DNA from: Caryophanales bacterium UBA6768
GTDB taxonomy: Bacteria > Bacillota > Bacilli > Bacillales_D > Amphibacillaceae
DNA length: 33,605 nt
Direction: 5' to 3'
Assembly: GCA_002453315.1 (NCBI GenBank)
Contig: DKGO01000147.1
Span: forward strand, 1 to 33,605
Made by a program: the position numbers and the translations under genes. The notes under the pieces were generated by a model. The model saw nothing but the letters and a program-made list of their open reading frames with translations, was not told the DNA's origin and did not search any database. Below, one piece after another: positions 25,938-33,605 of this stretch (within the stretch, counting starts at the first letter, position 1; every line of letters begins with the position of its first letter).

Positions 25938-26504
25938 TTAATTCCAACTTGGCATTTCCTGTTTTGATTCTGTACGTTCGAAATATTCCTTTTCTGTATA
26001 TTTGAAGAGCTTTGCAATAATATTCGTTGGAAATTGCTTTGTTTGACGGTTGTATCTTGTAACAGTATCGTTGTAAATCATTCTTGAATGACGGACATTA
26101 TCCTCAAACTTGTTTACACTCTCCATTGTCGTTTGATAAACTTCACTTGCTTTTAAATCTGGATATGCCTCAGAAATGGCAATTAATCTACCAACGACAT
26201 TGTTTAATTGTGCATCATTGTCTTCAATTTCCTGTATCGAACTATCCTTCCTAAGACTAGCACGTTTAGCTGTAATATTTTCGAGTACTTCACTCTCATG
26301 TTTGGAATACTCTTTCGTTGCGGAAATTAAATTATTCACCGCATCCCATCTGGATTCAATTTGTGCAGCAATTTGTGCTTGGCCATTGGCGACTCTTTCC
26401 GCCAATGTAACGAATTTGTTGTACACGGCAACACCCCATACTATAAGGGCAAGACCAACAAATACGATAAAACCCAAAAATAATAAAATAATAGCTATTA
26501 GCAT
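25938..26504 (-). CDS. lemA: LemA family protein
   Basis: A 188-aa protein with one N-terminal membrane helix (about 2-27) followed by a long helical LemA domain exposed on the other side. Hallmarks are VYNKFVTLAERVANGQAQI, the QIESRWDAVNNLI segment, LIAISEAYPDLKASEVY and NTYNRQ-like VTRYNRQTKQFPTNIIAKLF. LemA proteins occur widely in bacteria without a settled function and are often next to DUF2207 or TPM-domain proteins, as here. The ATG at 26504 follows GGAGGGGAACAT. The upstream gap 26505-26801 is AT-rich and contains TTAATT repeated at 11-bp pitch (near 26571-26590) and a small dyad at 26633-26650. Confidence 0.92.
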   Translation of the reverse strand: MLIAIILLFLGFIVFVGLALIVWGVAVYNKFVTLAERVANGQAQIAAQIESRWDAVNNLISATKEYSKHESEVLENITAKRASLRKDSSIQEIEDNDAQLNNVVGRLIAISEAYPDLKASEVYQTTMESVNKFEDNVRHSRMIYNDTVTRYNRQTKQFPTNIIAKLFKYTEKEYFERTESKQEMPSWN

Positions 26505-26632
26505 ATGTTCCCCTCCATTAATGAATTTTTCCTTTATTAAAATAAGCGATATTACTATTATAATAGATTAAGGTTAATTTTGGGTTAATTTTTAAATTTA
26601 ATAATAATAAAAATATTTCTCCCCAATTGTGA

Positions 26633-26650
26633 CAAAAGTAGGAACTTTTG
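26633..26650. promoter_or_regulatory. Short inverted repeat in the lemA/epimerase divergent gap
   Basis: CAAAAGT and ACTTTTG separated by AGGA. It lies between the divergent lemA and epimerase genes and could be an operator; nothing else supports that. Confidence 0.2.
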
Positions 26651-26757
26651 CCACGAAAGAGACTATTCAAAATGGAAATTAGTAACAAAACAATCAAACA
26701 TTTTAGTGAACCGATTTTCTTACTTTAGAAATAGTGAAATATCTAGGTAAAATGTAG

Positions 26758-26763
26758 TATAAT
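26758..26763 (+). promoter_or_regulatory. Candidate -10 box of the epimerase/Ugd genes
   Basis: A TATAAT hexamer 39 bp upstream of the chosen TTG start; the sequence at the -35 position (26735-26740, TGAAAT) is weak. Confidence 0.3.
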
Positions 26764-26801
26764 GGTAAAAGTTGACGATTTAAATGAAGGGGAAGGATCT
26801 T

Positions 26802-27836
26802 TTGGGAAAAATAACAACATTTAAAACGGAAAAAACATGTTTAATTACTGGTGCAGCAGGATTTATCGGGTACTTTCTAGCGAAAAAGTTATTGGATTTG
26901 AATTATCATATTATTGGTGTCGATAACATGAATGATTATTATGAGGTCGAATTAAAGCAAACCCGGCTTGATCAACTGACAATACACGGAAATTTTACAT
27001 TTGTAAAGGCGGATATTTCGGATAAGGAAAAAATGATGGATATATTCTCTACTTATAAACCGAATATTGTGATCAATTTAGCTGCCCAAGCTGGTGTTCG
27101 TTATTCGATTGAACATCCTGATGTGTACATTGATAGTAATATTAATGGATTTTTTAATATATTAGAGGCTTGTCGTCATTTTCCTGTCGACCATTTAATT
27201 TATGCGTCATCCAGTTCAGTCTATGGGGCAAACAAAAAAGTACCGTTCGCAGAAGATGATTTTGTCGATCATCCAGTGTCACTTTATGCAGCGACAAAAA
27301 AGTCGAATGAGTTAATGGCACATACATATAGTCATCTATATCAAATTCCAGCGACAGGCCTGCGCTTTTTTACTGTATATGGACCTATGGGACGCCCGGA
27401 CATGGCGTATTTTAGTTTCACAAATAGATTTTTTCAGAACGAACCGATTAGCATTTATAATAACGGTGATTTCGATAATGATCTATACAGAGATTTTACC
27501 TATATTAATGATATCGTTGCCGGGATTGAGCGGTTAATTGGTCATCCTCCTTCTGTCGAGGATGGTGTCCCACACAACGTGTTTAACATTGGTAACAACC
27601 AGCCAGAAAAATTAATGCATTTTATTGAATCGTTAGAGAAGGCGTTAAGTAATGCATTAGGTCGTTCAGTCGAATTTAAGAAAAAATTTGAGCCGATCAA
27701 GCCTGGAGATGTGCCAAGAACCTATGCATCGACTGAAGCGTTGTATGATGCTGTCGGCTTTAAACCAGAAACCCCGATTGAAGAAGGTTTACAGCATTTT
27801 GCTAATTGGTATGTGGAGTATTATGGAGTGAAATGA
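26802..27836 (+). CDS. UDP-glucuronate 4-epimerase-like NAD-dependent epimerase
   Basis: A 344-aa extended short-chain dehydrogenase. It has the NAD-binding GAAGFIG (18-24), Ser138 in ASSSSVYG and the catalytic YxxxK pair Tyr162/Lys166 (SLYAATKKSNE). The motifs RYSIEHPDVYIDSNINGFFN and YGPMGRPDMAYF are typical of UDP-GlcA 4-epimerases, which turn UDP-glucuronate into UDP-galacturonate. The next gene makes UDP-glucuronate, which supports this assignment. I choose TTG 26802, which follows AAGGGGAAGG; the in-frame ATG at 26784 lies before that site. Products would feed capsule, teichuronic acid or other surface polysaccharide. Confidence 0.88.
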   Translation: MGKITTFKTEKTCLITGAAGFIGYFLAKKLLDLNYHIIGVDNMNDYYEVELKQTRLDQLTIHGNFTFVKADISDKEKMMDIFSTYKPNIVINLAAQAGVRYSIEHPDVYIDSNINGFFNILEACRHFPVDHLIYASSSSVYGANKKVPFAEDDFVDHPVSLYAATKKSNELMAHTYSHLYQIPATGLRFFTVYGPMGRPDMAYFSFTNRFFQNEPISIYNNGDFDNDLYRDFTYINDIVAGIERLIGHPPSVEDGVPHNVFNIGNNQPEKLMHFIESLEKALSNALGRSVEFKKKFEPIKPGDVPRTYASTEALYDAVGFKPETPIEEGLQHFANWYVEYYGVK

Positions 27837-27879
27837 ACCGCTGATAAATTTTGAATTTAAATAAGGAAGTGTTATACAA

Positions 27880-29046
27880 GTGAAAATCGCAGTAGCAGGT
27901 ACGGGATATGTAGGTCTGGCGAATGCAGTATTGTTGGCACAGCATCATGATGTTGTTGCTTTAGATATTGATCAGGAAAAAGTAGATTTATTAAATGAGA
28001 AAAAATCACCTATAGTAGATAATGAGATTTCGGAATTTTTGGTGGGGAATTCTTTGCGATTGCAGGCGACGACTGATGCAGTAGAAGCATTTACAGATGC
28101 GGATTATGTTATCGTGTCTACTCCGACGAATTATGATCCGGATCAAAATTATTTTGACACGAGTACAGTTGAATCTGTCATAGCAAATGTGTTAAAGATA
28201 AATCCAAAGGCGACGATTGTTATTAAATCAACGATCCCAGTTGGATTTACGAAAGAAGTACGAGAAAAATTTGCTGTTGACAATATTATCTTTTCACCGG
28301 AATTTTTACGTGAAGGTAGAGCATTGTACGATAATCTGCATCCATCAAGAATTGTCGTTGGTGAACAGTCGGAACGAGCACAAATTTTCGCCGATTTGTT
28401 AGTGGAAGGTGCGCTAGATGAAGACATCCCTGTATTGTTGACGAACTCCACAGAAGCGGAAGCAATTAAATTATTCGCAAATACTTATTTGGCAATGCGT
28501 GTGTCATTTTTTAATGAATTGGATTCATATGCGGAAGTGAGAGGGCTCGATAGTAAGCAAATTATTGATGGTGTTGGACTGGACCCACGAATTGGTACCC
28601 ACTACAACAATCCTTCATTCGGTTATGGGGGCTACTGTTTGCCTAAGGATACAAAACAGTTACTTGCAAACTATGAAGATGTACCAAATAACATTATGAA
28701 GGCGATAGTCGATGCGAACAGAACACGAAAAGATCATATTGCGGAAATGATTTTGGATCGGCAACCGAAAGTGGTTGGTATTTATCGTCTGACGATGAAA
28801 ATGGATTCAGATAATTTCAGACAATCAGCGATTCAAGGGGTTATGAAGAGGATTAAAGCAAAAGGAATCGAAGTTGTACTTTATGAACCAGCATTGGATG
28901 AAGAAACATTTTATAATTCCCGTGTTGTTCGTGATTTTAATGAATTTAAAGATTTGTCGGATGTTATTGTCGCCAACAGAATGGTGGATGAATTACGTGA
29001 TGTTGTTGATAAAGTATATACACGGGATGTGTTTGAGAGGGATTGA
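27880..29046 (+). CDS. ugd: UDP-glucose 6-dehydrogenase
   Basis: A 388-aa enzyme that oxidises UDP-glucose to UDP-glucuronate in two NAD+-dependent steps. It shows the N-terminal [11 protein letters not shown]ossmann motif, [28 protein letters not shown], Lys197 in [12 protein letters not shown] and the catalytic Cys253 in [14 protein letters not shown]. Length agrees with the short bacterial Ugd type. Translation starts at GTG 27880 after AAGGAAG. It lies 43 bp after the epimerase gene and is probably cotranscribed with it, giving a two-step route UDP-Glc to UDP-GlcA to UDP-GalA. No glycosyltransferase gene is nearby. Confidence 0.94.
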   Translation: MKIAVAGTGYVGLANAVLLAQHHDVVALDIDQEKVDLLNEKKSPIVDNEISEFLVGNSLRLQATTDAVEAFTDADYVIVSTPTNYDPDQNYFDTSTVESVIANVLKINPKATIVIKSTIPVGFTKEVREKFAVDNIIFSPEFLREGRALYDNLHPSRIVVGEQSERAQIFADLLVEGALDEDIPVLLTNSTEAEAIKLFANTYLAMRVSFFNELDSYAEVRGLDSKQIIDGVGLDPRIGTHYNNPSFGYGGYCLPKDTKQLLANYEDVPNNIMKAIVDANRTRKDHIAEMILDRQPKVVGIYRLTMKMDSDNFRQSAIQGVMKRIKAKGIEVVLYEPALDEETFYNSRVVRDFNEFKDLSDVIVANRMVDELRDVVDKVYTRDVFERD

Positions 29047-29051
29047 TTTTT

Positions 29052-29081
29052 ATTGGTTGTGAACATTGTTCAACAACCAAT
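29052..29081 (+). other. Hairpin after ugd
   Basis: ATTGGTTG and CAACCAAT arms with an inner GAAC/GTTC pair, a few bases after the ugd stop. There is no T run behind it, so it may be an RNA-stabilising or weak terminator hairpin. Confidence 0.4.
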
Positions 29082-29157
29082 AAAGTTTCCTAGGGAAATA
29101 TATAAATTCTAACATCCTTATCAGGATTAAAATAATCCCTGTGAATTAAATCTCTCC

Positions 29158-29218
29158 ATCGTTTGAGTTTCATCCCTTTTTACGAAAAGTCTAACGCTGG
29201 ATCCACAATCGTTTGAGT
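29158..29218. repeat. Degenerate left-end repeat unit
   Basis: ATCGTTTGAGT occurs at 29158-29168 and again at 29208-29218, 50 bp apart, leading straight into the first hairpin module. It looks like an outer unit of the same array. Confidence 0.4.
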
Positions 29219-29263
29219 GAGTGCCCTTCTACATGGAAAACATGATGAGAAGGGCATTCAAAC
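29219..29263. repeat. Flanking hairpin module, left copy
   Basis: A 45-bp module with perfect arms TGCCCTTCT (29222-29230) and AGAAGGGCA (29248-29256), ending ATTCAAAC. It recurs twice on the right side of the array. Confidence 0.75.
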
Positions 29264-29739
29264 AACTTCACGTTGGAATTTCAACGGCAACTTCGTTAAA
29301 ACCCGACGCAAGGGGTCTCTCACGTCGGAATCTCAACGGCAACTTAGTCAAAACCCGACGCAAGAGGTCTCTTACGTTGGAATTTCATCGCTATCATCAG
29401 CAAAACCCGACGCAAGGGGCTTATCACGTCGGAATCTCAACGGCAACTTCGTCAAAACCCGACGCAAGGGGTTCCTTACGTTGGAATTTCATCGCTATCA
29501 TCAGCAAAACCCGACGCAAGAGGTCTCTTACGTTGGAATTTCAACGGCAACTTAGTCAAAACCCGACGCAAGAGGTCTCTTACGTTGGAATTTCAACGGA
29601 ATCTTCAGCAAAAGCCGACGCAAGGGGTCTCTCACGTCGGAATCTCAACGGCAATTTTGTCAAAAGCCGACGCAAGGGGCTTATCACGTTGGAATTTCAA
29701 CGGCAACTTCGTCAAAACCCAACGCAAGAGGTCTCTCCT
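29262..29739. repeat. Tandem array, nine units of exactly 52 bp
   Basis: Unit boundaries taken at the AAGNGG segment fall at 29262, 29314, 29366, 29418, 29470, 29522, 29574, 29626 and 29678, always 52 bp apart. Each unit has a left arm CGTCGG or CGTTGG and a right arm CCGACG (CCAACG in the last unit). Two internal variants alternate, one with CAACGGCAACTT and one with CATCGCTATCAT. The pitch is not a multiple of three, so the open frames across it are accidental and it is non-coding. Confidence 0.9.
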
Positions 29740-29836
29740 GAGTGCCCTTCTACATGAAAAACACGATGAGAAGGGCATTCAAACGGCTCTAGAGTGCCCT
29801 TCTACATGAAAAATGCGATGAGAAGGAGATTCAAAC
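29740..29836. repeat. Flanking hairpin modules, two right copies
   Basis: Copies begin at 29740 and 29792, again 52 bp apart. The first keeps the TGCCCTTCT/AGAAGGGCA arms perfectly; in the second the right arm has changed to AGAAGGAGA. Between them lies CAAACGGCTCT (29780-29790), an 11-mer also found at the end of the first array (444-454). Confidence 0.75.
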
Positions 29837-29921
29837 AATCCCCTTTTACTTAATAGGACAAATTTGTGTTCAACTCACAGGGATTTTTTCTTTATAAAAT
29901 GAAGTAGGGATCCGCTTTTAT

Positions 29922-30788
29922 TTAAATTTCCCCTTTATTCAAATGTTTCTGTAGCTCCTTTATGACTAAGCTTGGGTGACTAATTTTCCCATCAATAGGG
30001 GTGCCGTAGCGTTTTTGTAAGGCGGCTACCATTAAGGAAAAAGGTTTACTTATATACCCATCAACGGGAGTTCCAAGGAATCTTTGCAGTGCCTTGATGA
30101 CAAGTGAAGGATGACTGAAATATCCATCAACCGGTGTGCCAAAATATCGTTGCAATGCTTTAATTGTTTTTGGTCCCAAATAGCCGTCAACGACAAGGTT
30201 TTCTTCAGTTTTTGATTTGTCAGTTTTGTCACTTGCTTTTTTAAGATTGTAATATTTTGCAACAGCATCGGCTATCATCTTTCCTGCTTTATGGAGTGTT
30301 TTTTCATCACGTAATTTTTTAATATCAATTCGTGAATCCATAAATCCACCTTCAACTAGCACAGCGGGCATCGTCGTTTCCCTCGTAATGTGTAGATTAG
30401 CTGTTTTAATTCCCCTATCCCTTAGGCCATATGCTGCAACAACTGCTTTTTGTATTTTCTGGGCGATTGTTTTCCCGACTGTCGAAGTTTTATAATAATA
30501 TGTTTCTACACCAGTATGATCACCCCATTTACTTTGGAATGCATTATGGTGAAATGAAATGTAGAAATCTGCATTTGCCTGATTGGCTTGATTCGTTCGT
30601 TCTCGGAGAGGAACGTCTCTTTCGCCAGATCTATCGTCTGTTCGATGGACAGAGATATGGTGATATTTTTCCATTTCTGTTTCAAAGGCTTTAGCCACTT
30701 CATTGTTAAATGACCACTCTCTTTCACCATCCGGTGTTCTTTTTCCTGGGGTATGAAGCCCATGTCCGGCATCACAATAAATTATCAT
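29922..30788 (-). CDS. N-acetylmuramoyl-L-alanine amidase, phage-type endolysin
   Basis: A 288-aa peptidoglycan hydrolase cutting the MurNAc-L-Ala bond. The Amidase_3 catalytic domain (1-182) shows the zinc ligands His9 (DAGHG), Glu24 (EREWSFNNEVA) and His80 (SFHHNA) and the catalytic Glu146 (LVEGGFM). A short linker leads to three or four C-terminal repeats of the form GTPVDGYxSxPSLVIKALQR (about 198-285), which probably bind the cell wall. There is no signal peptide, so export would need the holin encoded just upstream (2-bp gap). The gene pair is an isolated lysis cassette: no phage structural, integrase or repressor gene is within the window. The start is ATG 30788. Confidence 0.92.
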   Translation of the reverse strand: MIIYCDAGHGLHTPGKRTPDGEREWSFNNEVAKAFETEMEKYHHISVHRTDDRSGERDVPLRERTNQANQANADFYISFHHNAFQSKWGDHTGVETYYYKTSTVGKTIAQKIQKAVVAAYGLRDRGIKTANLHITRETTMPAVLVEGGFMDSRIDIKKLRDEKTLHKAGKMIADAVAKYYNLKKASDKTDKSKTEENLVVDGYLGPKTIKALQRYFGTPVDGYFSHPSLVIKALQRFLGTPVDGYISKPFSLMVAALQKRYGTPIDGKISHPSLVIKELQKHLNKGEI

Positions 30789-30790
30789 CG

Positions 30791-31045
30791 TTAACCACGC
30801 CCTTTCGTTTGTTTAAAAACTTGGTTAGTAAAAACGGCAGCCCCCGTGACGAGTATCCCCTGAATGACTGCATCTGTATTGAATCCAAGCATAGAAGTAG
30901 TGACGGCTAAACCGATGACTAGCAGAATATATGGGATGAGCCAATTTTTAATCACTGGTGTCGTTTTGGCTATTTTTCCGATAATTAAAAGAACAGGTAT
31001 GAGAATGAGGGCCTCATCCATTAAATAGTTAGACAACAAATCCAT
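30791..31045 (-). CDS. Phage-type holin (Hol44 / Phage_holin_5_2-like)
   Basis: An 84-aa protein with two or three membrane helices (about 10-30, 35-55 and 60-75), a short charged N-terminus and a basic C-terminus (QVFKQTKGRG), the usual architecture of small holins. The pattern LILIPVLLIIGKIAKTTPVI and GFNTDAVIQGILVTGAAVFT fits the Hol44-type holins of Bacillus phages. It would form membrane lesions that release the amidase encoded 2 bp downstream. The ATG at 31045 follows AGAGGTGATTTT. No prophage context is seen. Confidence 0.82.
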   Translation of the reverse strand: MDLLSNYLMDEALILIPVLLIIGKIAKTTPVIKNWLIPYILLVIGLAVTTSMLGFNTDAVIQGILVTGAAVFTNQVFKQTKGRG

Positions 31046-31292
31046 AAAATCACCTCTTTACTATTACTATATTTTTTCATAAAGACATGCTGCACGGCGT
31101 CTAAAATAAGAAAAATGACCATTTTACTTATACTATCGAAAATGTTTGGGTAAAAGTGGTAAAACTATTGAAAATACCGATGTTGTGGTGATTTATGAAT
31201 AAAAGTTAACTCAAGAACTATATTTACAATGATGACAAATTCACCATCTCCCCTTTCGGAAAATACATCTACTGATGCAATTTCCACATCCA

Positions 31293-31311
31293 ACAAGTTC
31301 GGGCAACTTGT
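31293..31311. promoter_or_regulatory. Dyad ACAAGTT-N5-AACTTGT
   Basis: Perfect 7-bp arms separated by CGGGC in the 600-bp gap between the holin gene and the MFS gene. Three further AACTTGT/ACAAGTT copies follow (31463, 31529 and 31566). There is no T run, so it is not a normal terminator. Confidence 0.35.
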
Positions 31312-31529
31312 CCACCTTGAAAAATTTTTTGCTTTGCGAATTTTATATCCGAACAATTTTTCGTAAAATAAATTTCAACACGAAAAAGATAATCTAATGA
31401 CAGTAAATTTTCTTTACGTAGCATCGATTTGTAATCGGTTTTCCTTCTTAAAAATCGTGTAAAACTTGTTAGCTTGGAAAGGCTCTACACTTGCCAGATT
31501 AAAATAAATGGTATATAACGGTTGATATA

Positions 31530-31571
31530 ACTTGTCACTTTTTTAAAAATGGGAATTTCTTATTGACAAGT
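31530..31571. promoter_or_regulatory. Inverted repeat ACTTGTCA...TGACAAGT upstream of the MFS gene
   Basis: Arms at 31530-31537 and 31564-31571; the right arm overlaps a TTGACA hexamer. It ends about 90 bp before the MFS start codon. Elsewhere in 31046-31661 I see only a small CGATT/AATCG hairpin (near 31426) and no convincing gene. Confidence 0.35.
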
Positions 31572-31661
31572 TTTTATAATTAGTTGACTTCGAATACCAT
31601 CTATTTCAAATTTTTTCAACTTAATCAACGAATGTTTTTACATAAAATAGGGGGAATTGAA

Positions 31662-32984
31662 TTGAATCATCAACATACAGAGAAACAGCAAGTACAGTCA
31701 AGAGCCTTATGGGTAATGGCGATAATGATACTTGCTTTTAATTTACGCCCAGCAATTACTTCCGTCGGACCGCTATTAACTATGATTCGTGATGAAATTG
31801 GGCTGTCTAACTGGAGTGCTGGTTTGATTACGAGCTTGCCATTATTGGCATTTGCACTTACCTCTTTATTTGCACCACGGATTGGCCAACGATTTACGAA
31901 TGTTGTTGCGGTTTTATTCGGTTTATTATTTTTAGTTGGTGGAATTATTGTTCGCTCCGTTCCCCTTACACTAACTTTGTTTGCTGGTACAGCTTTTGTA
32001 GGGATGGGAGTAGGGATTATGAATGTGTTACTTCCAGCAGTGATTAAAGAAAAGTTTCCAGATAAAACAGGGACGATGACAAGTGTTTATACGACATCGA
32101 TGAAATTATTTGCCGCAACGGCGTCAGGATTATCAATTCCTTTAGCGCTCTCTCTCGGTCTAGGTTGGAAGTTGTCGTTAGGTGTTTGGGCAGTGATGGC
32201 TCTGATAGGAATAGCTATATGGGTTATGGTGATGAAACGTGAGAAGACTCATTTGCAAGAGCAAAAAAGTTTGGAAAACGAAAACAATAAACAGAAATCA
32301 AACACGGAAAAGGATGAAGATGCTCCCATCTCAGATGGGTTAACTGAAAATAAAGCAAAAGGAACTGAAGATCAATCATTAACAAAAAATCCGCAATCTG
32401 AAAAAAACATATGGAAATCACCTTTGGCATGGCAAGTCACTGTATTTATGGGGACGCAATCATTTATGTTTTATACTATCATTTCTTGGTTACCCTCAAT
32501 GTTACAGGACCAAGGGTTTTCTGTGGGGGCGGCTGGTTGGATGTTGTCTTACGTTCAGTTTATTGGAATGCCTGCGACATTTTTAGCCCCCATTATAGCG
32601 GAACGACTGCGAAACCAATCGGGATTTATTATTGTTATCGGAGTGTTTATTACCTTTGCATTTTCTGGGATGTTGATAGGAGGCCCACAGTATGTAATCA
32701 TTATTTGGGTGACCATTATTGGACTTGCCTTGGGGGCAACCATCAGTCTTTCGTTAGCACTACTCGGTATGAGGGCACGAACAGCCGTACATGCTGGGAA
32801 ATTGTCGGGGATGGCTCAATCCATCGGCTATATGCTAGCAGCAGTTGGGCCAATTTTAATAGGGCTCTTATATGACCTATCCGGCACATGGAAAGGACCG
32901 TTTATTGCAGTACTTGTCGTATGTGTTATTATGACGATAAGTGGGTCAGGTGCGGGTAGAAATAAATATGTCCTTGATCATTAA
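31662..32984 (+). CDS. MFS transporter, CynX/NimT (cyanate permease-like) family
   Basis: A 440-aa inner-membrane transporter with twelve predicted helices in two halves. The first helix region AIMILAFNLRPAITSVGPLL is the signature of the CynX/NimT group; members handle cyanate, nitroimidazoles and other small molecules. The central cytoplasmic loop (about 190-250) is unusually long and rich in Glu, Lys, Asn and Gln. The start is the TTG at 31662 after AGGGGG; an in-frame ATG at 31632 and an extension to 31584 are unsupported. Its substrate cannot be told. It is followed after 61 bp by an AraC-family regulator that may control it. Confidence 0.88.
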   Translation: MNHQHTEKQQVQSRALWVMAIMILAFNLRPAITSVGPLLTMIRDEIGLSNWSAGLITSLPLLAFALTSLFAPRIGQRFTNVVAVLFGLLFLVGGIIVRSVPLTLTLFAGTAFVGMGVGIMNVLLPAVIKEKFPDKTGTMTSVYTTSMKLFAATASGLSIPLALSLGLGWKLSLGVWAVMALIGIAIWVMVMKREKTHLQEQKSLENENNKQKSNTEKDEDAPISDGLTENKAKGTEDQSLTKNPQSEKNIWKSPLAWQVTVFMGTQSFMFYTIISWLPSMLQDQGFSVGAAGWMLSYVQFIGMPATFLAPIIAERLRNQSGFIIVIGVFITFAFSGMLIGGPQYVIIIWVTIIGLALGATISLSLALLGMRARTAVHAGKLSGMAQSIGYMLAAVGPILIGLLYDLSGTWKGPFIAVLVVCVIMTISGSGAGRNKYVLDH

Positions 32985-33045
32985 TCAATTCAAATGAATT
33001 TTTGATTTCCTGAAAATAAAAAGGGTATCCAAAGGGAGGTATTTT

Positions 33046-33605
33046 GTGCAAGATGCTAATGCTGATAAACAAGTGATTACACTGAGTGAGAGTATTCATT
33101 CGGAAAAAGATAAGGTAAATGAGCATTTTCATGAGGAAACTTATCAAATTTTATACGTGTTAGAGGATGAAGGCGAAATAAATATTAATGGCGAAAATTT
33201 TTCAATTAATCGTGATTATGTCGCCTTTATTAGACCTTTCGCAAAACACTCTATTTTGGCCCATACGAAGTTAGCGGTATTAGTATTGGAATTTCAACCG
33301 GAAATTCTTGATTCAACGATTCATCAAAAATTGTTAACCGAATATTTTCAACAATCTAGTTTAATTGAGGTTAACAATTTCGATGCGGTTGAAATACGTC
33401 AATTATTTAGGAAAATGTTGTACCAGCAAACGATCAAAGAAAATATTGAACGAATTGGAATGCAAGTATATTTATTAGAAATATTGTATTTACTAGCCCG
33501 GTCCCGTCATGAAGCGGTGATTATGGATGCAAACATGATGCGTGCGGAAAAATTAAAAAAATATATTGATCAAAATTATTTTAATGTGATGAATGCTACC
33601 GATTT
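33046..33605 (+). CDS. AraC-family transcriptional regulator, 3' truncated by window end
   Basis: The frame opens at GTG 33046, after the strong site AAAGGGAGGT (33031-33040), and runs without a stop to the window edge (186 codons). The first part (MQDANADKQVITLSESIHSE) leads into a cupin-type ligand-binding half with HFHEETYQILYVLEDEGEININ and YVAFIRPFAKHSIL. Near the edge, AEKLKKYIDQNYFNVMNATD is the usual beginning of an AraC DNA-binding domain. The rest lies outside the window. It sits 61 bp downstream of the MFS gene on the same strand. Confidence 0.85.
   Translation, partial: MQDANADKQVITLSESIHSEKDKVNEHFHEETYQILYVLEDEGEININGENFSINRDYVAFIRPFAKHSILAHTKLAVLVLEFQPEILDSTIHQKLLTEYFQQSSLIEVNNFDAVEIRQLFRKMLYQQTIKENIERIGMQVYLLEILYLLARSRHEAVIMDANMMRAEKLKKYIDQNYFNVMNATD

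Larger units (their letters stand above)
29134..29885. repeat. 11-bp inverted repeat bracketing the composite array
   Basis: AATCCCTGTGA at 29134-29144 and TCACAGGGATT at 29875-29885 are perfect inverse copies, and the similarity continues imperfectly on both sides. Everything between them is non-coding repeat DNA. Confidence 0.5.

Noticed and set aside
26565..26600. PhoP-like direct repeats TTAATT at 11-bp pitch upstream of lemA and the epimerase gene
   Set aside because: The hexamers fit the PhoP consensus poorly and the region is very AT-rich.
29217..29809. Overlapping repeat-rich open frames
   Set aside because: The 52-bp pitch shifts frame in each unit, so no repeat protein is kept; substitutions follow the paired arms rather than codons.
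29158..29836. CRISPR array
   Set aside because: Units are directly joined and similar along their whole length; there are no unique spacers and no cas genes.
31165..31356. Minus-strand 63-aa frame, with a cysteine-rich stretch in another frame
   Set aside because: TTG start without a ribosome binding site, no recognisable family, and it is crossed by a dyad that looks regulatory.

Overview
The window looks like chromosome of a low-GC Gram-positive bacterium of the Bacillaceae type. Support for this: AT-rich DNA, strong AGGAGG-type ribosome binding sites, frequent TTG/GTG starts, lipoprotein solute-binding proteins, and a gene set (YerD-like, CtaA-like, LemA, YesM/YesN-like two-component pair, FCD-GntR) typical of that group. 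The genus cannot be fixed from the sequence. No rRNA, tRNA, insertion sequence or CRISPR was seen.

Layout. 1-700: a tandem array of nine ~51-bp units and a short possibly broken minus-strand coding remnant. 711-1478: arylamine N-acetyltransferase. 1834-10911: one co-directional block with a sensor-poor histidine kinase, an AraC-type response regulator, an unrecognised multi-pass membrane protein, then a complete oligopeptide/dipeptide ABC transporter with a DUF1028 (Ntn-hydrolase-like) protein between permease and ATPase genes. 11018-11203: a 20-22-bp tandem array that also occurs at 1498-1555. 11327-18939: a second peptide transporter locus arranged divergently around an FCD-GntR regulator; the minus arm is gntR, a Cys/Met-metabolism PLP enzyme and a binding protein, the plus arm is two permeases and two ATPases. 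A perfect 18-bp palindrome with the GTATAC core sits in the divergent gap.

19083-29046: mostly housekeeping or accessory single genes: an unknown 148-aa protein, a DUF438/hemerythrin/PAS protein preceded by a terminator-like leader, a YerD-like glutamate-synthase-family protein, a heme A synthase-like protein, a DUF2207-LemA pair, and a UDP-glucuronate epimerase plus UDP-glucose dehydrogenase pair that would supply UDP-GlcA and UDP-GalA for surface polysaccharide. 29158-29836 is a composite tandem array at 50-52-bp pitch. 29922-31045 is a holin-endolysin cassette without any other phage gene. The window ends with a CynX/NimT-type MFS transporter and the first part of an AraC-family regulator cut by the window edge.

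The two most interesting things are: (1) the first transporter block, where a kinase with no visible sensor domain is genetically tied to an APC-like membrane protein and to a peptide importer carrying its own putative hydrolase, suggesting a peptide sensing-import-processing unit; and (2) a family of non-coding arrays whose pitches (20-22, 51, 52 bp) are close to whole numbers of DNA turns, which carry small palindromes or are flanked by inverted repeats, and of which two share an 11-mer at their edges.
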